Shown here in pieces: positions 26,855 through 36,047 of a DNA stretch of 44,135 nt (the stretch's first letter is position 1; every line of letters begins with the position of its first letter). Under the pieces are notes generated by a model. It made no database searches. It was not told the origin of the DNA and saw only the letters and a program-made list of their open reading frames with translations. The stretch comes from Blastopirellula marina (GTDB lineage Bacteria; Planctomycetota; Planctomycetia; Pirellulales; Thermoguttaceae). Location: positions 1-44,135 of the forward strand of contig DYLS01000014.1 in the NCBI GenBank assembly GCA_020721965.1, written 5' to 3'. A program made the position numbers and the translations under genes.

Positions 26855-28960
26855 ATGACGATGTTTCCTGTAAACAAGATTCGCAATGTGGCGTTTTGCG
26901 GGCATGGTTCCGTGGGCAAGACGACGTTGACGGACCGAATCTTGGGATTTACAGGCACGGTCAGCCGCCCCGCTGACGTCGACAACGGTAGCAGCATCTG
27001 CGACTTCGACGAGGAGGAGAAGGCCCACCGGTACACGGTTGAAGCCAAGGCTACCTTTTGCGAGTACGAAGGATATCGATTCCATTTTTTGGATACCCCA
27101 GGCTATGCTGATTTCATTGGCCAAACCATCGGCGCCATGCGCGCGGTGGACGTGGCGGCCATTGTCATCAACGCCCAGTCTGGAATCGAGGTCAATACTC
27201 GGCGGGTTTTCAGCGCGGCGGAAAAGGCTAGCATCGGACGGGTCATAATCCTGAATAAGCTGGACGCCGAGAATATCGACTTCGAAGGTTTGCTGCAACA
27301 AATCAAGGAAGCCTTTGGCGATCGTTGCATCCCGCTGAATGTGCCCATCGGTCTGGGGAGCGGCCTTTCTGGGGTCGCCTCCGTACTCCATGCCGATCAA
27401 AACGTTGCTGGCGCGGTCATCGATCCCAGTTCCCTCAGCCAAACATTTTTGGAATCCATCGTGGTGGCCGACGAAGAGGTGCTGAACCGATATTTCGAAG
27501 GTCAAATGCCCACCGAGGAAGAAATCTCGCGGCTATTGAGCCGGTCCATCGCAGCGGGCAGTGTCATTCCGATCTTCTGCATGTCGGCGAAGAGTGGAAT
27601 TGGAATCAAGGAGTTGTTGGACGGTCTGCGATTGTGTGGTGTCTCGCCCGACGCGATCAGGAGAACGGCCAAAAGATTGGACAACGGTGAGGAGATCGTT
27701 TTGTCGAGCGATCCTGGCGGTCCGCTAGTGGCCCAGGTCTTCAAGACGCGTGTCGACCCGTTCGTGCAGAAGCTCAGCTTTTTGAGAATCTTCTCAGGAA
27801 CGTTGCAAAGCAACAGCACGGTAGCGATGGCCGGAGAGCGGAAAGGCGTAAAAATTACGCAACTCTTCCGTGTTCAGGCTTCGGAGACCATACCGGTGGA
27901 GGAGGCTGGTCCGGGCGAGATTGTGGCCGTCGCTAAAATCGACGAGCTGCGCACCGGGGCGACGATCGGCGAATATGCCATGCCTCCGATCGATTTCCCC
28001 ACACCTATGACCGGGTTGGCCATCACGCCAAAGAGCCGCGGCGACGAGCAGAAGCTCTCGGGGGCGTTAGCCAAGATTTGTCAAGAGGACCCCACGTGCC
28101 GCCTGGATCGCGATGCACAAACCAAGGAGTTGGTGATCTCGGGCATGAGCGAGTTGCACCTGCAATTGATCCGCGAACGGCTGAAAAGGCGGGACAAGGT
28201 CGAGGTCGATGTCAAGGAACCCAAGATCCCGTATCGCGAAACGATCCAAGCCAAAGCCGAGGGAATGTACCGCCACAAGAAGCAGACCGGCGGACGCGGC
28301 CAGTTCGGCGAAGTGCACATCCGAATGCAGCCCTTCCCCGGTGGCACCAAAGTGGAAGAGTTTGCCACCAAAGAACGGTTCCCCCAGATGAAAGAGTTTC
28401 ACTACCATGAGGAGTCGAACTTTCTCTGGATCGATTCGATCGTGGGGGGAACGATTCCCGGCAACTTCATGCCCGCCATCGAAAAGGGCTTTCTCGAACG
28501 GATCAACCGCGGCGTGATCGCCGGATACCCGGTTCAAGACGTGTGCGTGGAAGTGTTCTTCGGCAAACACCATCCCGTGGACAGTTCCGAGCAGGCGTTC
28601 AAGACTGCTGGTTCGATGGCCTTTCGCAACGTCTTTCAGCAGGCAAAGCCGTCCATGCTGGAGCCGATCGTGAAGATCGAGGTCACGGTTCCCAGCGAGA
28701 AAGTCGGCGACATTAACAGCGATATGGCGGGCAGACGCGGGCGAGTGCTAGGAATGACCTCCGCCGGCGGCAATTTCCAAACCATCGCCGCCGAAATCCC
28801 GCTCGCTGAGGTGATAACGTACGGGCGGGCGCTGTCCAGCATCACGGGAGGGCAGGGGAGCTACACGATCGAGTTCAGCCATTACGACGTGGTTCCCGGC
28901 AATGTCCAAAAGGAGATCATCGAGAAGTCGAAGGTCTCTGAAGAGGAAGAAGAAGAGTAG
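26855..28960 (+). CDS. EF-G2-like translational GTPase
   Basis: 701 residues with the five-domain layout of elongation factor G. G1 is GHGSVGKTT (16-24), G3 is DTPGY (80-84) and G4 is NKLD (134-137). The switch I segment EEEKAHRYTVEAK lacks the RGITI pattern of canonical EF-G, and the catalytic His of DTPGH is Tyr84. The same DxPGY is found in Thermus EF-G-2, as I recall. Domain IV has GGRGQFGEVHIRMQP and GYPVQDVCVEVFFGKHHPVDSSE. The C-terminus is a run of acidic residues. It is probably a paralogue of true EF-G with weaker or altered GTPase activity; role uncertain (ribosome recycling or stress). Confidence 0.88.
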   Translation: MTMFPVNKIRNVAFCGHGSVGKTTLTDRILGFTGTVSRPADVDNGSSICDFDEEEKAHRYTVEAKATFCEYEGYRFHFLDTPGYADFIGQTIGAMRAVDVAAIVINAQSGIEVNTRRVFSAAEKASIGRVIILNKLDAENIDFEGLLQQIKEAFGDRCIPLNVPIGLGSGLSGVASVLHADQNVAGAVIDPSSLSQTFLESIVVADEEVLNRYFEGQMPTEEEISRLLSRSIAAGSVIPIFCMSAKSGIGIKELLDGLRLCGVSPDAIRRTAKRLDNGEEIVLSSDPGGPLVAQVFKTRVDPFVQKLSFLRIFSGTLQSNSTVAMAGERKGVKITQLFRVQASETIPVEEAGPGEIVAVAKIDELRTGATIGEYAMPPIDFPTPMTGLAITPKSRGDEQKLSGALAKICQEDPTCRLDRDAQTKELVISGMSELHLQLIRERLKRRDKVEVDVKEPKIPYRETIQAKAEGMYRHKKQTGGRGQFGEVHIRMQPFPGGTKVEEFATKERFPQMKEFHYHEESNFLWIDSIVGGTIPGNFMPAIEKGFLERINRGVIAGYPVQDVCVEVFFGKHHPVDSSEQAFKTAGSMAFRNVFQQAKPSMLEPIVKIEVTVPSEKVGDINSDMAGRRGRVLGMTSAGGNFQTIAAEIPLAEVITYGRALSSITGGQGSYTIEFSHYDVVPGNVQKEIIEKSKVSEEEEEE

Positions 28961-29291
28961 CCCTCCACGGATCGAACAATGCGGAAAACTCGGTGATTTC
29001 ACGAGCAGTGCGGCAAAAAACGCACTGCTCGTAGTTACCGAATGCTCACGCGAACCACAGCGTGTTGGGGTCGCCCCGGCACGAAGCCCCACTGTTCCGG
29101 GAACGATTACAAGGAAAAGTAGTTTTTCAGTCCATTGTGGATCAGATCCCAGCCGAGAATCAAAGCTGCCAGCCCATAGGGCGCGCCGGCTGTGGAATGA
29201 TCACTTTGGGATCGCGTCTGCCTGGCCCCGCTCTGCGCATTGCCGTGGGCAGTACGCGGTTCGGTGGCGCACGCATCGGTATCGCACGAAA
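28961..29291. other. Convergent intergenic region between the EF-G2-like gene and alaS
   Basis: Contains a 12-bp perfect hairpin at 29001-29032. A minus-strand reading frame ending at 29107 contains a membrane-like segment (APYGLAALILGWDLIHNGL) but has no start codon outside alaS. Otherwise nothing is recognised. Confidence 0.5.
29001..29032. terminator. Perfect 12-bp hairpin between convergent genes
   Basis: ACGAGCAGTGCG (29001-29012) and CGCACTGCTCGT (29021-29032) pair perfectly around GCAAAAAA, with four further outer pairs (CGGT at 28991-28994 with ACCG at 29037-29040). It has no T-run on either side. Its place between two convergent stop codons suggests a shared bidirectional transcript end. 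Confidence 0.5.
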
Positions 29292-31925
29292 TTACGCTTT
29301 TTGCGATGCAAGCCGATCGCGCAGGAAATGCTTCGCAGCAGTCAATGCGTGTTGCAGCTTCTCCGGAGATTTGCCCCCTGCCTGAGCCAAGTCGGGACGG
29401 CCGCCGCCACCCCCTTGCACTTCCTTGGCAGCGGCTTTGACCCATGCCACGGCGTCCGCTCCACGCTGCACCAGATCGTGCGACAGGCCGGCGATCAACG
29501 TCACCTTCCCGGCTTCATTGTCAGCAGACCCCAGCATCACGGCCACACCTTGATGTCCCTGTCGCAACGCATCAATGGTCTGTCGCATCACGTTGGAACT
29601 GACGTTGGGGACCTCCGCGATCACAACGGTCATCCCATCCCAGTCCTCCGCGGACTGCCGAAGCTGATCCGGGGTAATCGTCGTGGCCAGGCCACCCTGG
29701 GCCGCCTGCTTGCGTAACTGGCGCAGTTCGCGTAGCGCCGTCGAAAGGCGCACTGCAGATTCATTCGGCGGCACATTCAACATCGCACAGATTTCGCCTA
29801 AGGCTCGGCTGGCGTCTCTGGCAAACTCGTAGGCTCGAGCGCCGGTCAAAGCCGAAATACGGCGTGTGCCGGCCGCCACGCTCTCCTCGGCCACGATTTT
29901 GAACAGGCCGATCCGTCCAATTTGCTCCAGATGGGTCCCACCGCACAATTCGCGGCTGTAGTCGCCCACCGATACCACTCGAACCACGTCCGGATACTTT
30001 TCCCCGAACAGCATCATGGCGCCGATCTTTCGGGCCTCGGCAAGCGGCATGAAGGCCACACTTACAGAAGTCCCCTCCAACACACGTTGGTTGACCTCGC
30101 TCTCGATGCGATCCAGCTCATCCCGGGTGAGGGCGGCATGGTGCGAAAAGTCGAAACGGAGCCAATCGTCGTCCACCTTCGAGCCTTGCTGTTGCGCGTG
30201 CTTGCCCAAGACGCGTTGCAGCGCGGCATGCAAGAGGTGCGTTGCCGTATGTGCCCGACGAATGCCTTCCCGCCGTGAAATATCGATCTCCGCCTCGAGT
30301 ACCTGCCCAAATCGCAAACTTCCGCGTTGCAGCACACCATAATGGACGGTGTAGCCGCTCTCGATCTTGGTGTCTTGAACTTGGAACAAGGTATCATCAC
30401 TAGCGGCAAGGGTGCCGCGGTCTCCCACCTGTCCCCCCATTTCGCCGTAGAATGGAGTCCGATCCAGGACGACGGCGATGGCGTCCCCAGCGCTCGGCGC
30501 CTCCACGTGATCACAGAGCCGACCTTGCGAGATGATGCCGATCACCTTGGCATCTGCGAGGCGGGTGCTATCGTAGCCGACGAATTTGCTTTCAAGCCCC
30601 GCCTTTTTCAAAGAATCCAGAGGTCCGGAATAGAACAGCTCTTTCTTCTGCCCCGCCCCGGATTCAATTCCATGACGCTCCATTTCCCGTCGATAGCCTT
30701 CCCAATCGAAGGCCAGGTTGCGTTCCGCGGCCAAGGTCTCCAGCAGCTCGGGAGGAAAGCCATAAGTTTGGTAAAGATCGGCGGCCTCATCGCCGGAGAC
30801 AACGCCCCGTCCCGACTTTTCCATCTCGCGAAACATCCGTTCGATCCGCTCCAGCCCAGTTCCCAGAACGGAAAGGAAGTTCTCTTCCTCTCCTTTGATG
30901 ACGGCGGCGACCCGGCTGACCGTTTCGCTCAATTCGGGATAGGGAACCTTCATCACATCAGCGACGACAGGCACAAGGAGGTGCAAAAACGGCTCGCGGA
31001 CCCCTATCCGGTTGCCATCGAGGACTGCACGGCGCAACAGCCTACGAATGACATATCCCTGTTTGTTCGGACCAGGGGTGACGTTCTCATGGATGGCGAA
31101 CGCGCAGGCCCGAATGTGGTCTGCAATCCGCCGCAGTCTTCGGCCAATGTCCGACTTCGGATCGTAATTCGTGCCGCAGACCTCAGCGGCCGATTCCACC
31201 AGCGGTCGCAAAATATCGATGTGAAAGTTGGATTCTACGTTTTGGAGAACCGCTGCGGTTCGTTCCAAGCCCATTCCTGTGTCGATATTCCTGCTAGGGA
31301 GAGGGCGGAGGTTGTTCGGCGGTGGTCCCACGCGGTTGAATTGCGTAAACACCAAATTCCAAATCTCGACTTTACCCCACGGAGTTTCAAAGTAGATTTC
31401 GGAGCATGGGCCACAAACGCCGTCGGGGCCTTGGCTGGGCGCATTGGCCGGCCAGAAGTTCTCGTCTTCCCCCATCCGCGTCACTTTGGTTGGTGGCAGG
31501 CCGATCTCTTCCACCCAAATTGTCGCAGCCTCTTCGTCATCTAAATACACCGTTGCCGAAAGCCTGGCGGGATCGAGGCCGAGCCACTTTTTATCCGTCA
31601 GAAATTCCCACGCCCAGTGAATGGCCTCCCTTTTGAAGTAGTCTCCAAAGCTGAAATTTCCCAGCATCTCGAAGAAGGTGTGGTGATAAGCCGTTCGCCC
31701 GACGTTCTCGATGTCCCCCGTCCGCAGGCACTTCTGGCAAGTCGTGGCGCGAGTGAACTCCAGCTTGCACCGCCCCAAAAAGTGATCTTTGAATTGATTC
31801 ATTCCGGCCGGGGTAAAGAGGACGGAAGGGTCCCATCGGGGAACAAGCACGTCGCTGGGACGCCTCACACACCCCGTGGACTCGAAAAAGGCCAGGTACT
31901 TTTCGCGGAGTTCATCGGTTTTCAT
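29292..31925 (-). CDS. alaS: Alanyl-tRNA synthetase
   Basis: 877 residues, the full-length bacterial form. It charges tRNA-Ala and edits Ser and Gly. Order: class II catalytic domain (about 1-250, with FTPAGMNQFKDHFLG and RTAYHHTFFEMLGNFSFGDYFK), tRNA-recognition domain, editing domain with the zinc ligands H559 and H563 (HTATHLLHAAL) and C661 and H665 (CGGTH), and the glycine-rich C-Ala domain near the end (QGGGGGRPDLAQAGG). The ATG at 31925 has GGAAAG five bases upstream. A copy of the dispersed element begins only 31 bases upstream of the start, so the alaS promoter must lie within or beyond it. Confidence 0.96.
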   Translation of the reverse strand: MKTDELREKYLAFFESTGCVRRPSDVLVPRWDPSVLFTPAGMNQFKDHFLGRCKLEFTRATTCQKCLRTGDIENVGRTAYHHTFFEMLGNFSFGDYFKREAIHWAWEFLTDKKWLGLDPARLSATVYLDDEEAATIWVEEIGLPPTKVTRMGEDENFWPANAPSQGPDGVCGPCSEIYFETPWGKVEIWNLVFTQFNRVGPPPNNLRPLPSRNIDTGMGLERTAAVLQNVESNFHIDILRPLVESAAEVCGTNYDPKSDIGRRLRRIADHIRACAFAIHENVTPGPNKQGYVIRRLLRRAVLDGNRIGVREPFLHLLVPVVADVMKVPYPELSETVSRVAAVIKGEEENFLSVLGTGLERIERMFREMEKSGRGVVSGDEAADLYQTYGFPPELLETLAAERNLAFDWEGYRREMERHGIESGAGQKKELFYSGPLDSLKKAGLESKFVGYDSTRLADAKVIGIISQGRLCDHVEAPSAGDAIAVVLDRTPFYGEMGGQVGDRGTLAASDDTLFQVQDTKIESGYTVHYGVLQRGSLRFGQVLEAEIDISRREGIRRAHTATHLLHAALQRVLGKHAQQQGSKVDDDWLRFDFSHHAALTRDELDRIESEVNQRVLEGTSVSVAFMPLAEARKIGAMMLFGEKYPDVVRVVSVGDYSRELCGGTHLEQIGRIGLFKIVAEESVAAGTRRISALTGARAYEFARDASRALGEICAMLNVPPNESAVRLSTALRELRQLRKQAAQGGLATTITPDQLRQSAEDWDGMTVVIAEVPNVSSNVMRQTIDALRQGHQGVAVMLGSADNEAGKVTLIAGLSHDLVQRGADAVAWVKAAAKEVQGGGGGRPDLAQAGGKSPEKLQHALTAAKHFLRDRLASQKA

Positions 31926-32663
31926 GGCACTTTCCAGACACGTCGTTACTTTTATTTGGACGTTTGCAAGTTGGGATCACAAGCTCCCCTCTCCCCTCGG
32001 GAGGTGGGATTGTCAAGGCAATGTACTGCGAAAACGGCTTTCTCTGTTTTCCTGAATTGCCCAAGCACCCGGTCTGGCACCCCCTCTCAGATGGGGGCGA
32101 ACAGGTTGCAAAGTCCGGTTCTATGATTCGACATCAAGCCAATCTGAGACTGGGCACGAGCTACCAATCGTGGGACGCTTGAACAGGCAAAGCCTTCATC
32201 TTATAGGACGACGGGAGAACCGAGAAGTCCACTACAATGGCAAAACAGGCGAGACACCGCGGTGACGTTTCGACGCAACCTCAACGAGCCGGGCAATGCC
32301 AGCTCGGAGCGTCGCGCCGCCGGACCCGCCACTTGCTTCGGCCATCCTCGGGAAGGGCCGATCGGCACGCTTCTTTCCACGCCCACCGCCGTGTGACTCC
32401 AACGGCCGGTTCCTACTGCGGCAACCGGGAAGAAGCGTAGCCAAGCCCGCCAGGAATCGCAGCCAAGCGAAGTCTCAACAAGGCAAGTTGGGCGGGTGAT
32501 GCGATGCACGGCAACGAGGTCGATTTCGGCCTGGTACGGCCAGACACCGCAGGGTTCTTTGCTTGACTCAACATCTTGTAATGATGGGACCTAGCCCCTC
32601 GCAGGGTATGCTGGGGATACCATCCAATCAGGCAAACTTTGCCCGGAAGTGCTAGGCAGGCCG
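31926..32663. other. Intergenic region between alaS and galM
   Basis: 738 bases. It contains dispersed element copy B (31956-32118). The rest shows only arginine- and serine-rich shadow frames on both strands, for example 32237-32440, with no ribosome site or family signal. A small hairpin GGTAT/ATACC lies near 32607-32623. I see no gene. Confidence 0.55.
31956..32118 (+). repeat. Dispersed MITE-like element, copy B
   Basis: About 163 bp. It begins TTGGACGTTTGCAAGTTGGG and ends AGGTTGCAAAGTCCGG; the ends are inverted repeats (GGAC-TTTGCAA, about 12 of 13 bases). Internal landmarks shared with the other copies are CACAAGCTCCC, CCCCTCGGGAGGT, GCGAAAACGGCTTTC and CCCCTCTCAGATGGGGGCGAACAG. The element lies directly upstream of alaS (start 31925, minus strand) and may affect its expression. 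Confidence 0.75.
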
Positions 32664-33836
32664 TCACTCGACCAGAAATTCGTGGACCGTCCGTTCGTGG
32701 TACCTCTCGCCCGGGCGCAAAACCGTGCCTGGGTATTCCGGACGATTGGGCGAGTCGGGAAAGTGTTGCGTCTCCAAACAAACTGCCCCGTGCTTGGGAT
32801 AAGACTTTTCGGCAGCGCCCAAACGACCGTCCAGTCCGTTGGCGGTGTACACTTGCACTCCCGGCTGGGTAGTAAAGACTTTCATCACCCGGCCACTACT
32901 GGGGTCGCGCAAGACGGCACACAACTCCAAATCCCCCTCACTGTCTCGATTCAGCACGAAACAGTGATCATAGCCACCATCGGTCAGGTCGATGTCGCAC
33001 CCAATCGCCTTTTCCTTTCGGAAATCAAAGGGCGTGCCCTCCACCGAAACCGCTGGCCCGAGGGGAATCAAGGTCGCATCCACCGGTAGGTACCTGTCGG
33101 CGTTGAGCCATAAGGTGTGCTTCAATACGTCGCCGTCGCCCGCCCCAGCGAGGTTCCAGTATGCGTGGTTCGTCAGATTTACCACGGTCGGCTTGTCAGT
33201 GGTGGCGTCGTACTCCATTTCCAGGCGATTATCCCTAGTGAGCCGGTAGGTTACCGTGACATTCAAAGTACCGGGATAGTTTTCGTCACCATCGGGGCTT
33301 TGCAGCGCGAGCTTCACGCCCACGTACCCCTCTCCCTCCACGGTCTCACCAATCCAATTCTTCTTATGAAACCCCTCTATTCCCCCGTGGAGATGGTTGG
33401 GGCCATTGTTTCGCGCGAGCCGATACTCGACGCCATCCAAAACGAAGCGGCCCCCCGCGATCCGGTTTGCATATCGTCCACAGACGGATCCAAAACAGGG
33501 GTGACCTTTGATGTACTCGTCCGCGGTTTCCAAGTACAGCGTCACATTTTCCCGATGGCCGCGGCGATCCGGGGTTTCCACCGCCGTAAGCGTCGCGCCC
33601 AGCGTCATCGCCCGAACCAGCATCGTACTGTTTTGCAAAGTAAACCGTTCAATCGGTGAGCCGTCTTGCGCGGTCCCAAAGACTTCTTTAGTTACGCTCA
33701 TCCTTTTTCCTCTCTCTTGAGTCGCCGATTGGAGTTCTCGTGCCAGAATGGGAGCGGCCGCCAAGCACGCCAGAGCGGCCAATAACACGAGGACGCCGTG
33801 GATTCGGAACCGAGTTGAGACTGAAAGGCAATCCAT
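32664..33836 (-). CDS. galM: Aldose 1-epimerase (galactose mutarotase), secreted form
   Basis: 390 residues. It interconverts alpha and beta anomers of aldohexoses such as galactose and glucose. Catalytic residues are visible: His150 (NHLHGG), His224 (NLTNHAYWNL) and Glu355 (LETQHFPDSPN). The first 45 residues form a signal peptide: basic residues up to His13, a hydrophobic core at 14-32 (VLVLLAALACLAAAPILA), then a likely cleavage site. ATG 33836 has GAGG eight bases upstream. An internal ATG at 33701 (MSVTKEVFG) has GAGAGG seven bases upstream and would give a cytoplasmic form. It follows ackA by 76 bases on the same strand. Confidence 0.92.
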   Translation of the reverse strand: MDCLSVSTRFRIHGVLVLLAALACLAAAPILARELQSATQERGKRMSVTKEVFGTAQDGSPIERFTLQNSTMLVRAMTLGATLTAVETPDRRGHRENVTLYLETADEYIKGHPCFGSVCGRYANRIAGGRFVLDGVEYRLARNNGPNHLHGGIEGFHKKNWIGETVEGEGYVGVKLALQSPDGDENYPGTLNVTVTYRLTRDNRLEMEYDATTDKPTVVNLTNHAYWNLAGAGDGDVLKHTLWLNADRYLPVDATLIPLGPAVSVEGTPFDFRKEKAIGCDIDLTDGGYDHCFVLNRDSEGDLELCAVLRDPSSGRVMKVFTTQPGVQVYTANGLDGRLGAAEKSYPKHGAVCLETQHFPDSPNRPEYPGTVLRPGERYHERTVHEFLVE

Positions 33837-33912
33837 ATTTGGATCCTCAAGATTTCGGTTCGCACGAATCGCCTTCCCCCCATCCCACCATGCGTCCGCG
33901 AATATGGCAAAG

Positions 33913-35133
33913 CTAGGGGGAGGCCGTCGCCTTGTGCCGGTGCTGCATTGCCAAGGACTTTCCCTCTCGAGCCAGCAACAGGTCTTCTCGGCTCTTTACC
34001 AAGAGGATTCGCCCTGGCGAATCCTTCTCGGCGATATCGCAATCGGGAACAGCACGGCTGTTGGCCGTCGCGTCCAGACGCAGCCCGAGGCACTCCAACC
34101 CGCGGCACACATCTTGCCGTAGCCGTGCTGCATTCTCCCCAATGCCGCCGGTAAAGACCAAGACGTCGACTCCACCCATCGTCACGGCAAGGGAACCCAG
34201 CATGGCGCGGACACGATAAGCATGCATTTCCAGAGCCAGTTGCGCCCGACCATTGCCGGAGGCGGCCGATTCCTCGACTTGTCGAAAGTCTCCCGAGACC
34301 CCCGACACGCCGAGCAAGCCCGATTTCCGATGCAAAATCTCATCCACCTGGTCGGCCGACAACCCCGCCCTTCGTTGAACGTAGGTAATCAGCCCGGGAT
34401 CGATGGTCCCGGACCGCGTGCCCATCATGAATCCTTCCAAAGGGGTAAAGCCCATGGTATTGGTAACAGCCTTGCCCCCTAGAATGGCTGTGGCGGAGGA
34501 GCCTTGTCCCAAGTGGCAGGTAATCATTCTGAGTTCCGCGGCCGAACGTCCCAGCATCTCCGCTGCCCGCTCCATGGCGTACGCGTGGCTTGTACCGTGA
34601 TAGCCGAAACGTCGCACGCCCCACCGCTCGTACCACTCGTACGGAACGGGATAAAGGAATGCGGCGGGCGGGATATCCGCGAAGAAGGCCGTGTCGAACA
34701 TGCCGGTCTGCAAGCCGTCTGGAAATGCCTGTTCCGCGGCGGCGAGGGCTTCCAGACCCGCCGGGATATGCAGGGGCGCTAAAGGCGTGAACTGCCTCAC
34801 GATGTGCTTGACCTGTTGATCGATCACGACCGGCTTACGTAGGGTTTCGCCGCCATGAATCAAGCGATGCGCGACGACACGCACCTCCCCCGGGGATCGC
34901 CAGCAACCGAAGCCTTCTAGATTCGCAAAGGCCGCAACCACGCTCTCCTGATAACCTCGAAAGGGGAGGTCTTCTTCGCGACTCTGTTCCGGCGGCCACG
35001 TGATGCGCATGCGGCTGGCGCCACTCGAACCGTTTAGTTCGACAATCCCCGCGGCCCAAAGAGCGAGATCGTCCCAATTGAAAACGGAGAATTTAACACT
35101 ACTGGAGCCGGCATTGAGGACGAGAATCTTGCT
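33913..35133 (-). CDS. ackA: Acetate kinase
   Basis: 406 residues; interconverts acetate plus ATP and acetyl phosphate plus ADP. Start ATG 35133 (MSKILVLNAGSSSVKF) fits the family; the upstream in-frame start at 35166 adds unrelated residues. Signatures: NAGSSSVKF (8-16), GYHGTSHAYAMERAAEML, CHLGQGSSATAILGGKAVTNTMGFTPLEG, GTRSGTIDP and FTGGIGENAARLR. A phosphotransacetylase gene is not next to it. It lies 93 bases downstream of the lipoprotein gene and 76 bases upstream of galM, so the three are probably one unit. Confidence 0.95.
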   Translation of the reverse strand, partial: SKILVLNAGSSSVKFSVFNWDDLALWAAGIVELNGSSGASRMRITWPPEQSREEDLPFRGYQESVVAAFANLEGFGCWRSPGEVRVVAHRLIHGGETLRKPVVIDQQVKHIVRQFTPLAPLHIPAGLEALAAAEQAFPDGLQTGMFDTAFFADIPPAAFLYPVPYEWYERWGVRRFGYHGTSHAYAMERAAEMLGRSAAELRMITCHLGQGSSATAILGGKAVTNTMGFTPLEGFMMGTRSGTIDPGLITYVQRRAGLSADQVDEILHRKSGLLGVSGVSGDFRQVEESAASGNGRAQLALEMHAYRVRAMLGSLAVTMGGVDVLVFTGGIGENAARLRQDVCRGLECLGLRLDATANSRAVPDCDIAEKDSPGRILLVKSREDLLLAREGKSLAMQHRHKATASP

Positions 35134-35226
35134 CATCAGCCAAACGATCCTCGCGAAACAGCACACCGAAAATCAGCACGCTTGGAAGGCAATCGCAGCG
35201 GAGTGGGATGCTGGCGGTCATCCGCT

Positions 35227-35982
35227 CTACCGCGCCGCCAAAGCTCTTACGGCTTGAATCAATTGCTGACGCACGGCCGGGCCGTATTCGATGTCAAGCC
35301 ACGCCACCTTCCCATCCGCGTCAAGAACGTAGAAACAAGGCGGTTTCTTGGCGGTCACTTCATCCGTCAACTTTCGATCTTTATCAACAAGCACTGGAAA
35401 CGTTACCGCCTCGGTCTCCAAGAGCTTGGCCAATTGATCGGTTGCCGCCCCCACATGGATGCCAACGACTTTGATTTCATCGGCGGCAAATTGGGACGCC
35501 ACGTCAGATTGGATGTCGGACAACAGGTTTTCGGCGCGAAGTCGCCCAATCTCATCTTCCCCCAACTGAAAAAGGACGATCACCGTCCCTTTAGCGCCAC
35601 GCAATTCCTTGCTTGTGCGCGGCATGCCACCCACATCATCGAGGCTGAAGGCGGGAAACCGATCCCCCACGAAGATTTTGCAGGCGTTCCGATCAGCCGC
35701 CGCCATTACAACTTCGGGAACGGCTGTTGCTCCCGCACGTCCGGCATCAGCGACCAGCGGTTTTTCGGAGACGGTGGGCGACGGTTGCATTTCGGTTGCC
35801 GCGTGCGCAGCCACTGGTTGTGAGGGTTGGGACTCCGCTTGCGGTTGAGCGACCTCTTGGCGATCGGGCTGCGGTCGGGCCACCGATGTGGCTTGGTCCG
35901 TAGGAGAGCGGCTGCAACCGGCCATTACCGCACCCGCCAGCAGGCTCATGCACAGCATCCGTCGCAGTTCAAGTCCCGTCAT
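35227..35982 (-). CDS. Redoxin-fold lipoprotein without redox cysteines
   Basis: 251 residues from ATG 35982, chosen because GGAGGA lies seven bases upstream. The N-terminus RRMLCMSLLAGAVMAGC is a lipoprotein signal with Cys23 as the lipidated residue. A Pro/Gln/Ala-rich linker (about 25-95) leads to a thioredoxin/AhpC-like domain: VGDRFPAFSLDDVGG, KGTVIVLFQLGEDEIGRLRAE, VVGIHVGAATDQLAKLLE, FPVLVDKDRKLTDE and FYVLDADGKVAWLD. Where active members have WCxPC or a peroxidatic Cys this domain has LGEDEI, so it cannot do thiol redox chemistry there. It is probably membrane-anchored and exported; role unknown. Confidence 0.85.
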   Translation of the reverse strand: MTGLELRRMLCMSLLAGAVMAGCSRSPTDQATSVARPQPDRQEVAQPQAESQPSQPVAAHAATEMQPSPTVSEKPLVADAGRAGATAVPEVVMAAADRNACKIFVGDRFPAFSLDDVGGMPRTSKELRGAKGTVIVLFQLGEDEIGRLRAENLLSDIQSDVASQFAADEIKVVGIHVGAATDQLAKLLETEAVTFPVLVDKDRKLTDEVTAKKPPCFYVLDADGKVAWLDIEYGPAVRQQLIQAVRALAAR

Positions 35983-36047
35983 CCACGCGTCCTCCCATGC
36001 CAGAATCGTTGATAGCCGCTGCAAACCGCTGACAATCATCTTCACCT

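Noticed and set aside
31926-31955. alaS promoter in the 30 bases before the element
   Set aside because: No -35/-10 pair with acceptable spacing found.
32237-32440. 67-codon plus-strand frame in the alaS-galM gap
   Set aside because: Arg/Ser-rich composition typical of shadow frames in G+C-rich DNA; no ribosome site.
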